From the NCBI GenBank assembly GCA_016713875.1, contig JADJOI010000002.1, forward strand, positions 124,001 through 188,000: a stretch of DNA of 64,000 nt, read 5' to 3'. The notes under the pieces are model-generated. The model was not told where the DNA came from and made no database searches. It saw only the letters and a program-made list of their open reading frames with translations. A program made the translations under genes and the position numbers. Source of the DNA: Flavobacteriales bacterium. Lineage in GTDB: Bacteria > Bacteroidota > Bacteroidia > Flavobacteriales_F > PHOS-HE28. Every line of letters starts with the position of its first letter. Within the stretch, counting starts at the first letter, position 1. Positions 53,738 through 62,601 of this stretch are shown here, one piece after another.

Positions 53738-53978
53738 CGCTTCCGCCACGGACAGGTGATCGTTCTGTGACCGTGCACCGGGTCTTTCCCGGTCGCAACA
53801 AGGAAAACGCGCACCGGACCTTCGACCAGGCGCCCGACTTCATCAAGGCCTCGGACCACAGGGCCGGATCTTGGAGCACGCCGACTTCAAGCCGTCGGAT
53901 GAGCGCATGCTCGGTCCACTGTTGCCCGCGGCCTTCCGGATCGATGAACCCACCTGCGATCTGCGCAGCTCACGAGGT

Positions 53979-54467
53979 TCACAGGACCTTCCGGAAGACC
54001 CAACGTCTGAACCCCCGCTGATCATCCTCGTCGCGCTCCGGTACGCGGTCGAAGCCCAGACGTTCATACAGGCGATGCGCCGCCGGCATGGTGGGCTGTG
54101 ACCACAGGGCCACAGCGGGTGCCCCGACCGCGCGCGCCCGTTGCACGCACGCATTCACCAGGGCCTCGCCGATCCCTTGCCCGCGGGCCTCGGGCGCAAC
54201 GGCGAGCACTCGGAATTCCGCCTCGCCTTCTTTGGCGACCTGGCCAAGTGGGCCGTTGGGATTGAGATAGAGCACCGCACCCACCACCTTTCCTGTGGTG
54301 TCGCGTGCCAGCAACATTTCTCCACCTGCCTCAAAGGATCCGCGTTGCATGAAGACCTCGGCGCGTTCGGCGTTCGAGTATCCGTCGCCCACGTACACAC
54401 GCTTCAGCAGTCGGATGCACTGGTCCCATTCGTGATCACTGCGGGGAGATGAAATGGGTGTATGCAT
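53979..54467 (-). CDS. GNAT-family N-acetyltransferase
   Basis: This 162-aa protein has the acetyl-CoA motif RVLAVAPEARGQGIGEALVNAC and the C-terminal YERLGFDRVPERD. The ATG at 54467 gives a typical length; the frame runs further upstream without homology. The 241-bp region between it and the Kelch gene (53738-53978) holds no convincing gene, only a weak ACCGGG/CCCGGT hairpin at 53777-53793. Confidence 0.85.
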   Translation of the reverse strand: MHTPISSPRSDHEWDQCIRLLKRVYVGDGYSNAERAEVFMQRGSFEAGGEMLLARDTTGKVVGAVLYLNPNGPLGQVAKEGEAEFRVLAVAPEARGQGIGEALVNACVQRARAVGAPAVALWSQPTMPAAHRLYERLGFDRVPERDEDDQRGFRRWVFRKVL

Positions 54468-54543
54468 CGTGCCGATCACTGGCAAAGCAAAGCATGAGAC
54501 CAGACACTCTGGATCGCTCAAAGAAGAGAGCTGTCAATGCGGC

Positions 54544-54882
54544 TCACTTCATGGGTATCATCTCCGAGACTTCCACGGAGCAGGTGGGCAGCCACATCAG
54601 GTGCGGGTGGCCTTCCACCAGCTTCTTCGCCGCATCGATGTTCTCGGCTTGCAGGATGGAGTAGCCTGTGATGTCGCGCTTGCTGCCGCTCCAGTTGCCC
54701 TTTGGATCGATGGCATGTCCGGGCATCAGCGGCGCGCCACCGTCAAGGAGTGCCGATCCGCACTTCGCCATCCAATCCATCCAGGGCTTCATGCCGGCCT
54801 CCTTCTGTTCGGGCGTGGCGCTGGCCATCATCTTCATGGCCTCCTCGGCCGGGGCGATGTAGGTGACGAGGAACTTCTTCAT
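54544..54882 (-). CDS. YCII-related domain protein
   Basis: This 112-aa protein begins MKKFLVTYIAPAEEAMKMM and has WMAKCGSALLDGGAPL, TGYSILQAENIDAAKKL and HPHLMWLP, as in YCII-like (dimeric alpha+beta barrel) proteins. It is probably enzymatic or ligand-binding; the substrate is unknown. Confidence 0.82.
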   Translation of the reverse strand: MKKFLVTYIAPAEEAMKMMASATPEQKEAGMKPWMDWMAKCGSALLDGGAPLMPGHAIDPKGNWSGSKRDITGYSILQAENIDAAKKLVEGHPHLMWLPTCSVEVSEMIPMK

Positions 54883-55077
54883 GGTGCGGGGAGTTGTTGA
54901 TGCGAAGTAACATGCCTGCTCCAACGCGGAGCGGTGCAGCGGCCACGGCCTGTCACGGGAAGCGCCGTTGGTCAATGCGACGGAAGCGGAGCTGAATGAG
55001 GCTCAGCAGTCGGAGGGCTCATCCGTGTTGGCAGGATGATCCGGTCCCCTTGGGTTCCTTCACGGAAAACCGATCCC

Positions 55078-55137
55078 ATGCGCCGCAATCTGCTTTCCTT
55101 CATCCTGTTGTTCTGCTCTGTGGGTACCCTGGCCTAG
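55078..55137 (+). pseudogene. Signal-peptide remnant ending in an amber codon
   Basis: The 19 codons from the ATG at 55078 read MRRNLLSFILLFCSVGTLA and then TAG. This is a good signal peptide, and a CAG in place of the TAG would give the usual GTLAQ cleavage site. The frame downstream has no protein-like pattern, while a rhodanese-like frame occupies the opposite strand. It is best read as a broken end of a lost secreted-protein gene; chance is the alternative. Confidence 0.35.
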
Positions 55138-55382
55138 CACTTCGAAGGCCCGCAGGCCGCGATCGACGCCAGCTTTTCCGATGGTCCGATCCCCCCACAC
55201 CACCACCATGTCCGCCCGAAACCCATGTCGCGCAACACATGTGCGGCCTGGGCACTGCGCCCACCTCCCTTCGCACACACCGTGATGATGCGCTCCTTCG
55301 GTGACCAGCTGCGCGCGCTGGAGCAGGTCGTGGAGGGGTGGCCTGTGATGTTCAGCAGGAGCACCGGTCCTGAACGGCTCAT
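55134..55382 (-). pseudogene. Truncated rhodanese-like remnant
   Basis: The 82-aa frame contains KERIITVCAKGGGRSAQAAH and VLRDMGFGRT, matching the active-site loop and following helix of rhodanese domains (Cys in VCAKGGGRS). The N-terminal half is too short, and the last part (WWWCGGIGPSEKLA) fits only if a small frameshift is assumed. It starts 3 nt inside the end of the RND pump gene. A fragment is more likely than a working gene. Confidence 0.5.
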
Positions 55383-58300
55383 TCAGCGGTGGCGCCCGGA
55401 ACGGCGGCACCAACGGGTTGGACCATGGTCCGGGCCCGGCGCCCCCACCAGCCGACCACGCGCTCCTTGGCGCCTTCCAGCAGGTGGTACATCACCGGCA
55501 CCAGGTACACGGTGAGCAGCATGGAACTGGTGAGGCCGCCGATGATCACCCAGGCCAGGCCGTTCTTCCATTCGCTGCCGGTGCCGGTGGCCAGGGCGAT
55601 GGGCAGCATGCCGAAGACCATGGCGATGGTGGTCATGAGGATGGGGCGCAGGCGGGTGCGACCGGCCTCCACCAAGGCCTCCACATAGTGCAGGCCCTCG
55701 GCCTTCAGTTGGTTGGTGCGGTCCACGATGAGGATCGCGTTCTTGGCCACCAGACCCAGCAGCATGATGAGGCCCAGCAGCGTGAAGAGGCTGAGCGAGG
55801 AGAGGCTGAGGTTGAGCGCGAGGAAGGCACCGATCACGGCCACCGGGATGCTGAAGAGCACCACGAAGGGGTAGAGGAAGCTGTCGTAGAGGGCCACCAT
55901 CACCAAGTAGACGAGGATGAAGGAGATGAGCAGCGCGCCGCCCAGTGCGCCGAAGCTGTCGTTCTGCCGCTTCACGTCGCTGCCCCAGGTGAGACGCACG
56001 CCAGCGGGCAGGGGGTTGTTGCCCAGGTAGGCCACCACATCATCGGCCACGCTGCCCGAACCGCGGCCCAGGGCATCGGCGGTGAGGGTCACGGCGCTCA
56101 TGCGGTCCATGCGTTCCACCAGGGCGGGCGGCTCGTGGCGTTCCACGGTGGCGAACTGAGCCAGGCGCACGGGCATGCCGGCCGCGTTGGTGAAGAGCAG
56201 CCGTTCCATGTCCTGCGCATCGCGCCGCTGGATGTCGTCCACGCGGATGCGGATGGGGTACTCGGTGCCCGCCTCGTACAACCGAGCATCGTCGTTGCCG
56301 GCGAGGGCGTTACGCAGGGTGGCACCCACGGCGGCGGTGCTAAGGCCCAGGCGTGCCATGCGGTCGCGGTCCAGGTGTACCTGCAGTTCGGGCGCGCCGC
56401 TCTCGATGCTCAGGCGCACGTTGTTGGCGCCGGGAATGCCGACCAGGGTGTCCTTCAGCACCTGTGCCGTGCGCATCACTTCGTCGCGGTCCGCGCCGCT
56501 CAGGGTGATCTCCACCGGCGCGCTGCGGGGCACCAGGCCGATGGTGGCCATTGTGATGTCCACGCCGGGGAAGTGGTGCAGCAGGTCGGCGCGCAGGGCG
56601 ATCATGGTGGCTTCGGTGCTTTGTCCGTTGCGGGCCTCCTTGGGCACCAGGTCGATGGTGAGCTCAGAGCGGTACTCGGCGCCCACGCCCATGCTGCCTA
56701 TGCCGGTGCTGGGGCCGCCCACGTTGCTGAACACGTTGGCCACCTCGGGCCGTTGCAGCAGGTGGGTCTCCAGGTCGCGGGTGCGCAAGTTGTTCTCCTG
56801 CAGGGGCACCTGCTTGTCGTACTCCAGGATGAGTCGGAACATGCCTTGGTCGCCGGTGGCGATGAGCTCCTTGGTCATGATACCCTGCTTGAGCACCGCG
56901 CCGGTGGCGGCGAAGAGCAGCAGCACGATGCCGAGGAAGGCGGCGCGGTGGGCCAGCACCCAGCGCAACTGCCGGGCATACCACTCGTTGAGCCGGTCCA
57001 GCGCATGCTCGAAGCGGAGCAGTGCGCGGGCCCAAGCGGTGGTGGGCTGCAGGTCCTCGCGCTGGCCGATGCGGGAGGCGAGCCAGGGGGTGAGCGTGAA
57101 GCTGACGAAGAGGCTCATGAGCGTGGAGACCACCACCACCACGCTGAACTGCTTGAGCAGGTCGGCCACGAAGACCTGCACGAAGATGATGGGGAGGAAG
57201 ACCACCACGTCCACCAAGGTGATGGACAGGGCCGAGAAGCCGATCTCAGCGCGGCCGGTGAGGGCCGCTTCGCGCTTGTCCGTGCCTTTGTCCAGGTAGC
57301 GTTGGATGTTCTCCAGGATCACGATACTGTCGTCCACCAGGATGCCGATGATGAGCGACATGGCCAGCAGGGTCATCAGGTTCAGCGTGTAGCCGAAGAG
57401 GCCCATGGCCACGAAGGCGCTGACGAGCGACGCGGGGATGGCCACCAGCACGATGAGCGAATTGCGCAGGCTGCGGAGGAAGAGGAGCATGACGATGCTG
57501 ACGAGCACGATGGCCAGGCCGAGGTCGAAGAGCACGGCGTTCACGGCCTCCAGGGTGGTGTCGGTACTGTCCGAGGCGATGATGAAGCGGGTGCGCTGCG
57601 CGGCCTCTTCGGCTTCGATGCGCGCCAGTTCGGCGCGCACAGCGGCGCTCATGTCCACGGCGTTCGCATCGCCCTGTTTCTTGATGAGCAGTCCGATGCC
57701 CTCGCGACCGTTGTAGCGGCTCACGGAGGTGGGGTCGGCCACGCCGTCCACCACATGCGCCACATCCTTTACGCGCACCACGGAGCCGGGCGCGGGCATG
57801 GACACCACCACCTCTTCCACGTCCTGCACGGTATGCAGCTTGCCGGCCAGCTTCACGGTCAATTGGCCGTCATCGGTGCGCACGGGGCCTGCGGGCACCT
57901 CGCGGCCGGCGCGCAGGATGGCCTCGGTCACCTGTGGCAGTGACACGCGGTGCTGGAGCAGGCGTTCCTGGTCCACCTTCACCTGCACCTCGCGCTGCTC
58001 ACCGCCCAGCAGGGTGATCTCCGCCACGCCCTTCAGCTGCTGGATGCGGGGCAACAGGTGGTCCACTAAGTGCTGGTGGAACTCCGGTGCGGGCCGGTCG
58101 CTGAGCGCGCTGAGGCTCATGATGGGAAGGTCGTTGGGCGAGACCTTGGACATCACCGGCGGCTGCAGGCCCTCGGGCAGGTCCTGCCGGATGTTGTCGA
58201 TGCGGCGCTGGGCATCCTGCATGGCCAGGTCCAGATCGGCGCCGTACTTGAAGTTGACGATGACGATGGAGGCGTTGGCCAGGGAGCGGCTGCTGATGAA

Positions 58301-58534
58301 GTCGACCCGTTCCAGCGCGCTGAGGGCGTCCTCCACGGGACGTGTCACGCTGTTGGCCACCTCCTCCGGCGCGGCGCCGGGGTACATGGTGCGGATGGTG
58401 ATGACGGGCTGGCTGAAGTCGGGCATCATCTCCACGCCCAGCCCGCGGTAGGCCACGATGCCGCCGAGGAAGAGCACGCCGAAGAGCACGATGATGAGCG
58501 AGGGCCGCTCGATGGCGATACGGGTGAGGTTCAT
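55379..58534 (-). CDS. RND efflux pump, multidrug (HAE/AcrB) type
   Basis: This 1051-aa protein starts MNLTRIAIERPSLIIVLFGV; the 16 codons further upstream overlap the adaptor gene end and were rejected. It has two copies of the RND fold, GVEMMPDFSQPVITIRTMYPG near the N-terminus, LLAMSLIIGILVDDSIVILEN in helix 4 with two Asp, and LFTLLGLIMLLGLVAKNAILI in the second half. It completes a pump with the adaptor upstream. The channel gene of this operon is damaged. Confidence 0.95.
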   Translation of the reverse strand: MNLTRIAIERPSLIIVLFGVLFLGGIVAYRGLGVEMMPDFSQPVITIRTMYPGAAPEEVANSVTRPVEDALSALERVDFISSRSLANASIVIVNFKYGADLDLAMQDAQRRIDNIRQDLPEGLQPPVMSKVSPNDLPIMSLSALSDRPAPEFHQHLVDHLLPRIQQLKGVAEITLLGGEQREVQVKVDQERLLQHRVSLPQVTEAILRAGREVPAGPVRTDDGQLTVKLAGKLHTVQDVEEVVVSMPAPGSVVRVKDVAHVVDGVADPTSVSRYNGREGIGLLIKKQGDANAVDMSAAVRAELARIEAEEAAQRTRFIIASDSTDTTLEAVNAVLFDLGLAIVLVSIVMLLFLRSLRNSLIVLVAIPASLVSAFVAMGLFGYTLNLMTLLAMSLIIGILVDDSIVILENIQRYLDKGTDKREAALTGRAEIGFSALSITLVDVVVFLPIIFVQVFVADLLKQFSVVVVVSTLMSLFVSFTLTPWLASRIGQREDLQPTTAWARALLRFEHALDRLNEWYARQLRWVLAHRAAFLGIVLLLFAATGAVLKQGIMTKELIATGDQGMFRLILEYDKQVPLQENNLRTRDLETHLLQRPEVANVFSNVGGPSTGIGSMGVGAEYRSELTIDLVPKEARNGQSTEATMIALRADLLHHFPGVDITMATIGLVPRSAPVEITLSGADRDEVMRTAQVLKDTLVGIPGANNVRLSIESGAPELQVHLDRDRMARLGLSTAAVGATLRNALAGNDDARLYEAGTEYPIRIRVDDIQRRDAQDMERLLFTNAAGMPVRLAQFATVERHEPPALVERMDRMSAVTLTADALGRGSGSVADDVVAYLGNNPLPAGVRLTWGSDVKRQNDSFGALGGALLISFILVYLVMVALYDSFLYPFVVLFSIPVAVIGAFLALNLSLSSLSLFTLLGLIMLLGLVAKNAILIVDRTNQLKAEGLHYVEALVEAGRTRLRPILMTTIAMVFGMLPIALATGTGSEWKNGLAWVIIGGLTSSMLLTVYLVPVMYHLLEGAKERVVGWWGRRARTMVQPVGAAVPGATAE

Positions 58535-58556
58535 GGCCGTTGGGGATGGGCCTGGT

Positions 58557-59597
58557 TCAACGGTAGGTGACACGGGCGCCATCGCGCAGGCTCACGGCCC
58601 CACTGGTCACCACCAGGTCGCCGGCCTTCAGGCCCTGCATCACGGCCAGCCTGCTGTTATCTGCCGAGGCAGTGACGATGGGGGTGCGCCGCGCCACGCT
58701 ATCGCGCACCACGTACACCTCCGGTGCGATGGTGGAGCCCAGCAGCGCGCGGGCCGGAATGGTCACCTGGTCGGCAGCGGTGTTGATGGGCAGCACCACG
58801 TTGGCGGATAGACCGGCCACGATGCGTGGGTCGGCGTCCAGTTCAATGCGTACGGGGAAGCGGTTGGCCACATCGCCGCGGCGGCCGATGCTGAGCACGG
58901 TGCCCTTCACCGGATCGGTCAGGTCGCCCAGCGTCACCTGCACGGCCTGCCCCTGCTGGAAGCGCGTCACATCCACTTCGCTCACCTGCAGCAGCACCTC
59001 CAGCTCGCGCGGGTCACTGAGCATGGCCACGGGCATGGAGGGCCCCACCACGGTGCCTTCCTCCGCCAGCAGTTGGGTCACCTCGCCATCGAATGGCGCG
59101 CGGATGGTGGTGCGGCCCAATTGTTCGGTGATGTTGGCCAGTTGGATGCGGGCGGTCTGGAGTGCCTGTTCGGTCCGTTCCAGTTGGATGCCCTGCACGG
59201 CATCGGCGGCGGCGAGCACCCGGTAGCGGGCCTGGTCCTTCTCCAATGCCGCCACCTGCACCTGTGCGGACTCCTGCTGCAGGCGCAACAGTTCGCCATC
59301 GAGCTGTGCGATGAGGTCGCCCTGGCGCACCTGTTGGCCTTCGCGCACGGCCACGCGCAACACGCGTCCGGGTACCTCGGCCATCACGCGGCCTTCGCGC
59401 AGGGGCACCACCGTTCCGCCATAGCGCGGCCCCAGTCCCGTCCCACCCAGCAGCGCGGCTTCCACGGTCACATGCACGGGGGCGTTCTTGTCGTGGCGGT
59501 ACACGCGCTCCTCCACGGTGCGTTTGTTCATCACCAGCTTCACCACGGTGAGGGCCAGCAAGGCGGCCAACCCGGTCCAGAGCATCCAGTGTTTCAT
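58557..59597 (-). CDS. RND periplasmic adaptor (HlyD/AcrA family)
   Basis: This 346-aa protein has a membrane anchor (WTGLAALLALTVVKLVM), a lipoyl domain (GRVLRVAVREGQQVRQGDLI, about 78-97), a helical hairpin (ERTEQALQTARIQLANIT), the second lipoyl half (TTIRAPFDGEVTQLLAEEG) and a beta-barrel. It overlaps the stop of the TolC-like gene (ATGA). Confidence 0.93.
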   Translation of the reverse strand: MKHWMLWTGLAALLALTVVKLVMNKRTVEERVYRHDKNAPVHVTVEAALLGGTGLGPRYGGTVVPLREGRVMAEVPGRVLRVAVREGQQVRQGDLIAQLDGELLRLQQESAQVQVAALEKDQARYRVLAAADAVQGIQLERTEQALQTARIQLANITEQLGRTTIRAPFDGEVTQLLAEEGTVVGPSMPVAMLSDPRELEVLLQVSEVDVTRFQQGQAVQVTLGDLTDPVKGTVLSIGRRGDVANRFPVRIELDADPRIVAGLSANVVLPINTAADQVTIPARALLGSTIAPEVYVVRDSVARRTPIVTASADNSRLAVMQGLKAGDLVVTSGAVSLRDGARVTYR

Positions 59598-60631
59598 GGG
59601 CGTTCGTTCAGCAGCGTGCCGTTGAGGCGCGCCAGTTCCAGTTGGGCCTTGCGCAGTTGCACCAAGGCATCGATGTACAGCTGTTGGCCTTCGCGCACGG
59701 CCTGGTCGGCCAGCACCAGGTCAGTGAGGGTGGCGAGACCCTCGATATGTTGCAGCACAGTGCTGCGGCGGATGCGTTCGGCGAGTGCCAACTGGGCCTC
59801 CGCATCGGTGAGCGTTCGCAGCGCAAGGGCCTCATCCCGGGTGGCCCGTCGTTGCTCAAGGCCTTCACGGTCGGCCGCCGCATCGCGCAGCAGGGTGGAC
59901 CGCTCCAGTTCCAGTTCCTTCTGCCGCACTTTTTGCGTGATCACCGTGCCGTTGAACAGCGGCACCTGCAGGGTGGCCCCGAAGTAGCTCACCGGATAGA
60001 GGTCGTAGCGGCCCTCGCTGCCGATGGGGCCGAAGCCCGTGTTGCCATACAGGCCATAGCCGTGGAGCGAAGGCAGGCGGGAGCGCTTCAACAGACGGAT
60101 CTCCGCTTGGCGCAGCAGAACGCCGTGCTCGGCGATCCGCAGGCTGGCGGTGGCCTTCGGTGTGGCCGGTATCTGTTGCATGGGGGCGGATGCAGGCTCG
60201 GTGGCCAGGGGGACATCGGGCGGCAGTCCCATCATCAGGCGCAGCAGGTCCAGCACCTGTTCGTGTTGCGCCACCACGCGTTCCCGTTGGGTGCGCAGCT
60301 GATCGCGCTGCAGGCGCAGGCGGTCCACATCGCTGCCGCGCGCCAGCAACTGGGCATGGAGCAGTTCCACGTTGCGCAGCATGGCCTCGGTGTTCAGCAG
60401 GTTACTGTCCAGGAAGGTGCGTCGCGCCTCCAGTACCTGGGCGTTGTAGTAGGCGTTGCTCAGTTCCAGCACCACGTCCTCGCGGCTCCGTTCGCGCTGC
60501 ATGCCGGCCATTCGCTCAGCCTCGCGCGCCACATGGATGGCCTCCCAGCTGCCCACATCCACCAGCGGCAGTTGGGCCTGCACGTTCAGCGCGATGTTGT
60601 CCGGTGTGCCGAACTGGACCTCGCGGTACAC
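59594..60631 (-). CDS. TolC-family outer-membrane protein, 5'-truncated
   Basis: The 345-aa reading starts at a GTG and contains most of an OEP channel: IALNVQAQLPLVDVGSWEAI, LELSNAYYNAQVLEARRTFL, the middle and the second repeat up to LELARLNGTLLNERP. The open frame extends 19 codons upstream (CADLPYQLLPASFFGG) to the TGA that ends the lipoprotein gene in the same frame. A complete protein would need a signal peptide plus about 60-80 residues, which are absent. A deletion therefore seems to have joined the lipoprotein stop to the inside of this gene. Without a signal peptide the channel cannot reach the outer membrane. Confidence 0.85.
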   Translation of the reverse strand: MYREVQFGTPDNIALNVQAQLPLVDVGSWEAIHVAREAERMAGMQRERSREDVVLELSNAYYNAQVLEARRTFLDSNLLNTEAMLRNVELLHAQLLARGSDVDRLRLQRDQLRTQRERVVAQHEQVLDLLRLMMGLPPDVPLATEPASAPMQQIPATPKATASLRIAEHGVLLRQAEIRLLKRSRLPSLHGYGLYGNTGFGPIGSEGRYDLYPVSYFGATLQVPLFNGTVITQKVRQKELELERSTLLRDAAADREGLEQRRATRDEALALRTLTDAEAQLALAERIRRSTVLQHIEGLATLTDLVLADQAVREGQQLYIDALVQLRKAQLELARLNGTLLNERP

Positions 60632-60688
60632 GCCTTCCGGTCCGCCGAAGAAGGAGGCGGGTAGTAGCTGGTAGGGCAGGTCGGCGCA

Positions 60689-61144
60689 TCACTCGAAGTA
60701 GTTGCCGTAAGCGGCCAACTGCTCGCCCAGGGCGCTGCGCTGTGCCTCGGTGGCCGCGAAGTCGCGCAGTTGGTGGTGGATGGGCAGCAGGTAATTGTGC
60801 AGCTGGTTGTGCGCTTCACCCTCCATGGTGCACCGCTCGAAGATGAGCCCGAACTCCGCTTCCAGCGTGTCCTTCAGGACCGTAGGGTCGCCGCTGGCGG
60901 GGTCGTAGGTGCCGAGGATGCCCACCATGTTGGCGATGCCTGTGGTGGTCTCGGGGTTGGCCTTCCAGCGCTGGCCATTATCGAGCGTCACGGGGGATAG
61001 GGCATCGTGTTCCGTGGCCGGGGTGCTGTCCGCTGCAGCGGTGGTGTGGTCGTCGTGGGTGGCCGCATCGTGGGTGTGCTCGCCACAGCTGCTGTTCAGC
61101 GTGGCAATGGCAACGAGCAAGAGGGGAAGGAGAAAGCGGTTCAT
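60689..61144 (-). CDS. His-rich lipoprotein of the RND operon
   Basis: This 151-aa protein starts MNRFLLPLLLVAIATLNSSC with a lipobox (LNSSC). A short His/Asp-rich segment follows (HTHDAATHDDHTT), then a helical domain (WKANPETTTGIANMVGIL, FERCTMEGEAHNQLHNYLL, LAAYGNYFE). The domain type occurs near metal-related genes in Bacteroidota as far as I recall. It overlaps the upstream membrane gene (ATGA). Confidence 0.8.
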   Translation of the reverse strand: MNRFLLPLLLVAIATLNSSCGEHTHDAATHDDHTTAAADSTPATEHDALSPVTLDNGQRWKANPETTTGIANMVGILGTYDPASGDPTVLKDTLEAEFGLIFERCTMEGEAHNQLHNYLLPIHHQLRDFAATEAQRSALGEQLAAYGNYFE

Positions 61145-61557
61145 GGGTGCAGGTGTGTGGAAGGTTGAACGGGTGCGCGCAAGGCCCGGCGCGCAAGGAG
61201 GTAGAAGGCGGAAGTGAGCAGCGTGCGGAAGGGGAGCGCGCCGATGGTGGCCGTGCGGTAGGCACCACCCGCTGCGATGTGCTGTGCGAGGAACACGGCG
61301 CCCACGAGCAGCACCGCAACGGCCGTCGCGAGCAGCTGGGGCGGCCAGCGGTGCTTCATCAGCAGGCCGGTACCGGCAGTCAGGTAGAGCAGGGAAGCGA
61401 TCAGGTTGGCGACCACCACGCCGGTCACGTAGGGCGACTCGCGCTCGCGGATGCCGAAGAGGTCCAGCAGTACGGAAGCGCTCAGGAACAGCGTGAGCGC
61501 ACCGAAGGCGATGATCACCAGGCCGAGTACGATTCGCGTGAGCTTGCCGGGTTCCAT
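61141..61557 (-). CDS. Small membrane protein, about four helices
   Basis: This 138-aa protein has four hydrophobic segments (IVLGLVIIAFGALTLFLSAS, VVVANLIASLLYLTAGTGLL, LLATAVAVLLVGAVFLAQ, FRTLLTSAFYLLARRAL). No family was recognised. It lies between TetR and lipoprotein genes, 6 nt after the regulator. Confidence 0.78.
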   Translation of the reverse strand: MEPGKLTRIVLGLVIIAFGALTLFLSASVLLDLFGIRERESPYVTGVVVANLIASLLYLTAGTGLLMKHRWPPQLLATAVAVLLVGAVFLAQHIAAGGAYRTATIGALPFRTLLTSAFYLLARRALRAPVQPSTHLHP

Positions 61558-61563
61558 GGCGGT

Positions 61564-62145
61564 TCAGCGGGTAATGAGGTCCAGGGCGGCACCGATGAGG
61601 GCCCTGCCCTTTTTGCGCACATCGAAGGAGCGTCCGCTCATGCGCCATTGCAGCATGTGCAGGCGGAAGGTGCCCATGACGATGTGGGTGAGCGTCTCGG
61701 TCGAGTGGTCCGTAGTGAAGGTGCCGGACCGTTGCCCGTCCTTGATGGCGTTGAGCAGATGGCGCCGCTTCACCACCATGATGCGTTCAATACCGGCATC
61801 GATGCCGTGCGAGGCCTCCAGCACCCCCGTGGCGAAAATGGCCATGAGGTATTGGGGGTTCTTTTGGAAGTAGGTGAACTGGCTGTCGAACATGGCGCGC
61901 ACCCGCTCCACGGGTTCCGGGTGGGCCTCGGCCACGGCGGCAAGGCGTTCGTCGATATTCGAGGCGAGGTGATGCAGCATGGTCACCAGGATCTCCTCCT
62001 TGCTGGCGAAGTGGCGGTAGAGGGCCGCTTCGGTGAAGTGCATGCGCTCGGCCAGGCGCTTGGTGGTGAGGGCCGCGAAGCCATCCTCGGTCACCAGTTG
62101 TCCGGCGGCCTCGATGATCTCCAGTTGGCGGGGCTTAATGTCCAT
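61564..62145 (-). CDS. TetR/AcrR-family regulator
   Basis: This 193-aa protein has the TetR N-terminal HTH (IIEAAGQLVTEDGFAALTTK, FTEAALYRHFASKEEILV, residues 9-55) and a variable ligand-binding part. It lies inside the operon whose promoter carries a dyad (62576-62589), so it probably represses the operon until a pump substrate binds. It overlaps the gene upstream by 11 nt. Confidence 0.92.
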   Translation of the reverse strand: MDIKPRQLEIIEAAGQLVTEDGFAALTTKRLAERMHFTEAALYRHFASKEEILVTMLHHLASNIDERLAAVAEAHPEPVERVRAMFDSQFTYFQKNPQYLMAIFATGVLEASHGIDAGIERIMVVKRRHLLNAIKDGQRSGTFTTDHSTETLTHIVMGTFRLHMLQWRMSGRSFDVRKKGRALIGAALDLITR

Positions 62146-62548
62146 GGGAAGGTTTGAGGTTGAAGAAGGCGGTGCCGAGCAGGAAGACCCCGGCGGTCAT
62201 GGCCAGCGCGCCGATGAGGACGAACACCGGGGGCGCCCCGAGGTACACTTCGGCCAGGATGCCGGCGGGCATCAGCAGGCCGATGAGCCCGAGCCAGGAG
62301 GTGAGGGTTGACCAGCGCAGGCGGTCGCCGAAGTGGAGCAGCAGGTAGCCCATCACCACGTTGAGGAAGGCGAAGAGGTTGCCGTGCACGTGCGCGAGCC
62401 GGGCCTCGAAGTGCCTGCCCACGCTGTAGCTGTCCACCCAGGCCTGCTTGTCGGGGGCGAAGTCGCGCAGGTAGATGAGCAGGAAGCCGTAGAGCATGAA
62501 GGCCCCCATGGTGAGGAAGCCGATGGCGATGTTGCGTTGTCCGTTCAT
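62135..62548 (-). CDS. Small membrane protein, about four helices
   Basis: This 137-aa protein starts MNGQRNIAIGFLTMGAFMLY and has four hydrophobic segments. It contains a conserved-looking HVHGNLFAFLNVVMGYLLL with two His in a membrane context. It resembles small haem-copper-like or DUF-type membrane proteins but no family could be named. It is the first gene of the TetR/RND operon. Confidence 0.75.
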   Translation of the reverse strand: MNGQRNIAIGFLTMGAFMLYGFLLIYLRDFAPDKQAWVDSYSVGRHFEARLAHVHGNLFAFLNVVMGYLLLHFGDRLRWSTLTSWLGLIGLLMPAGILAEVYLGAPPVFVLIGALAMTAGVFLLGTAFFNLKPSHGH

Positions 62549-62570
62549 GGCGTGATCGGTTGTGACGCCA

Positions 62571-62578
62571 CAAAGTAA
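62571..62578 (-). promoter_or_regulatory. -7 box TTACTTTG of the TetR/RND operon
   Basis: TTACTTTG (minus strand) matches TANNTTTG with one mismatch and lies 22 nt before the ATG at 62548. The last base is 37.5 bp from the centre of the palindrome at 62602-62615. Confidence 0.5.
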
Positions 62579-62589
62579 GTGAACACTAA
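62576..62589. promoter_or_regulatory. Candidate TetR operator overlapping the -7 box
   Basis: TAAGTGAACACTAA has arms TAAGTG / CACTAA (one mismatch) around AA and overlaps the -7 box. A further half-site-like GTTCACTAAC lies at 62631-62640. The position would block the promoter. Confidence 0.45.
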
Positions 62590-62601
62590 CTAACTGTCTT
62601 G

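Noticed and set aside
53738..53978. Possible small gene (plus-strand frames around 53871-54101)
   Set aside because: No conserved motif, no signal peptide, and it overlaps the well-supported acetyltransferase gene.
55225..55515. Plus-strand 96-aa frame (MSRNTCAAWALRPPP...)
   Set aside because: It is antisense to the rhodanese-like fragment and the RND C-terminus and has the Arg/Pro/Ser-rich composition of GC-rich shadow frames.
55418..57943. 841-aa plus-strand frame rich in His, Glu and Gly
   Set aside because: It is the exact antisense of the RND pump gene; the composition (EVEEH, GHH) mirrors hydrophobic codons on the other strand.
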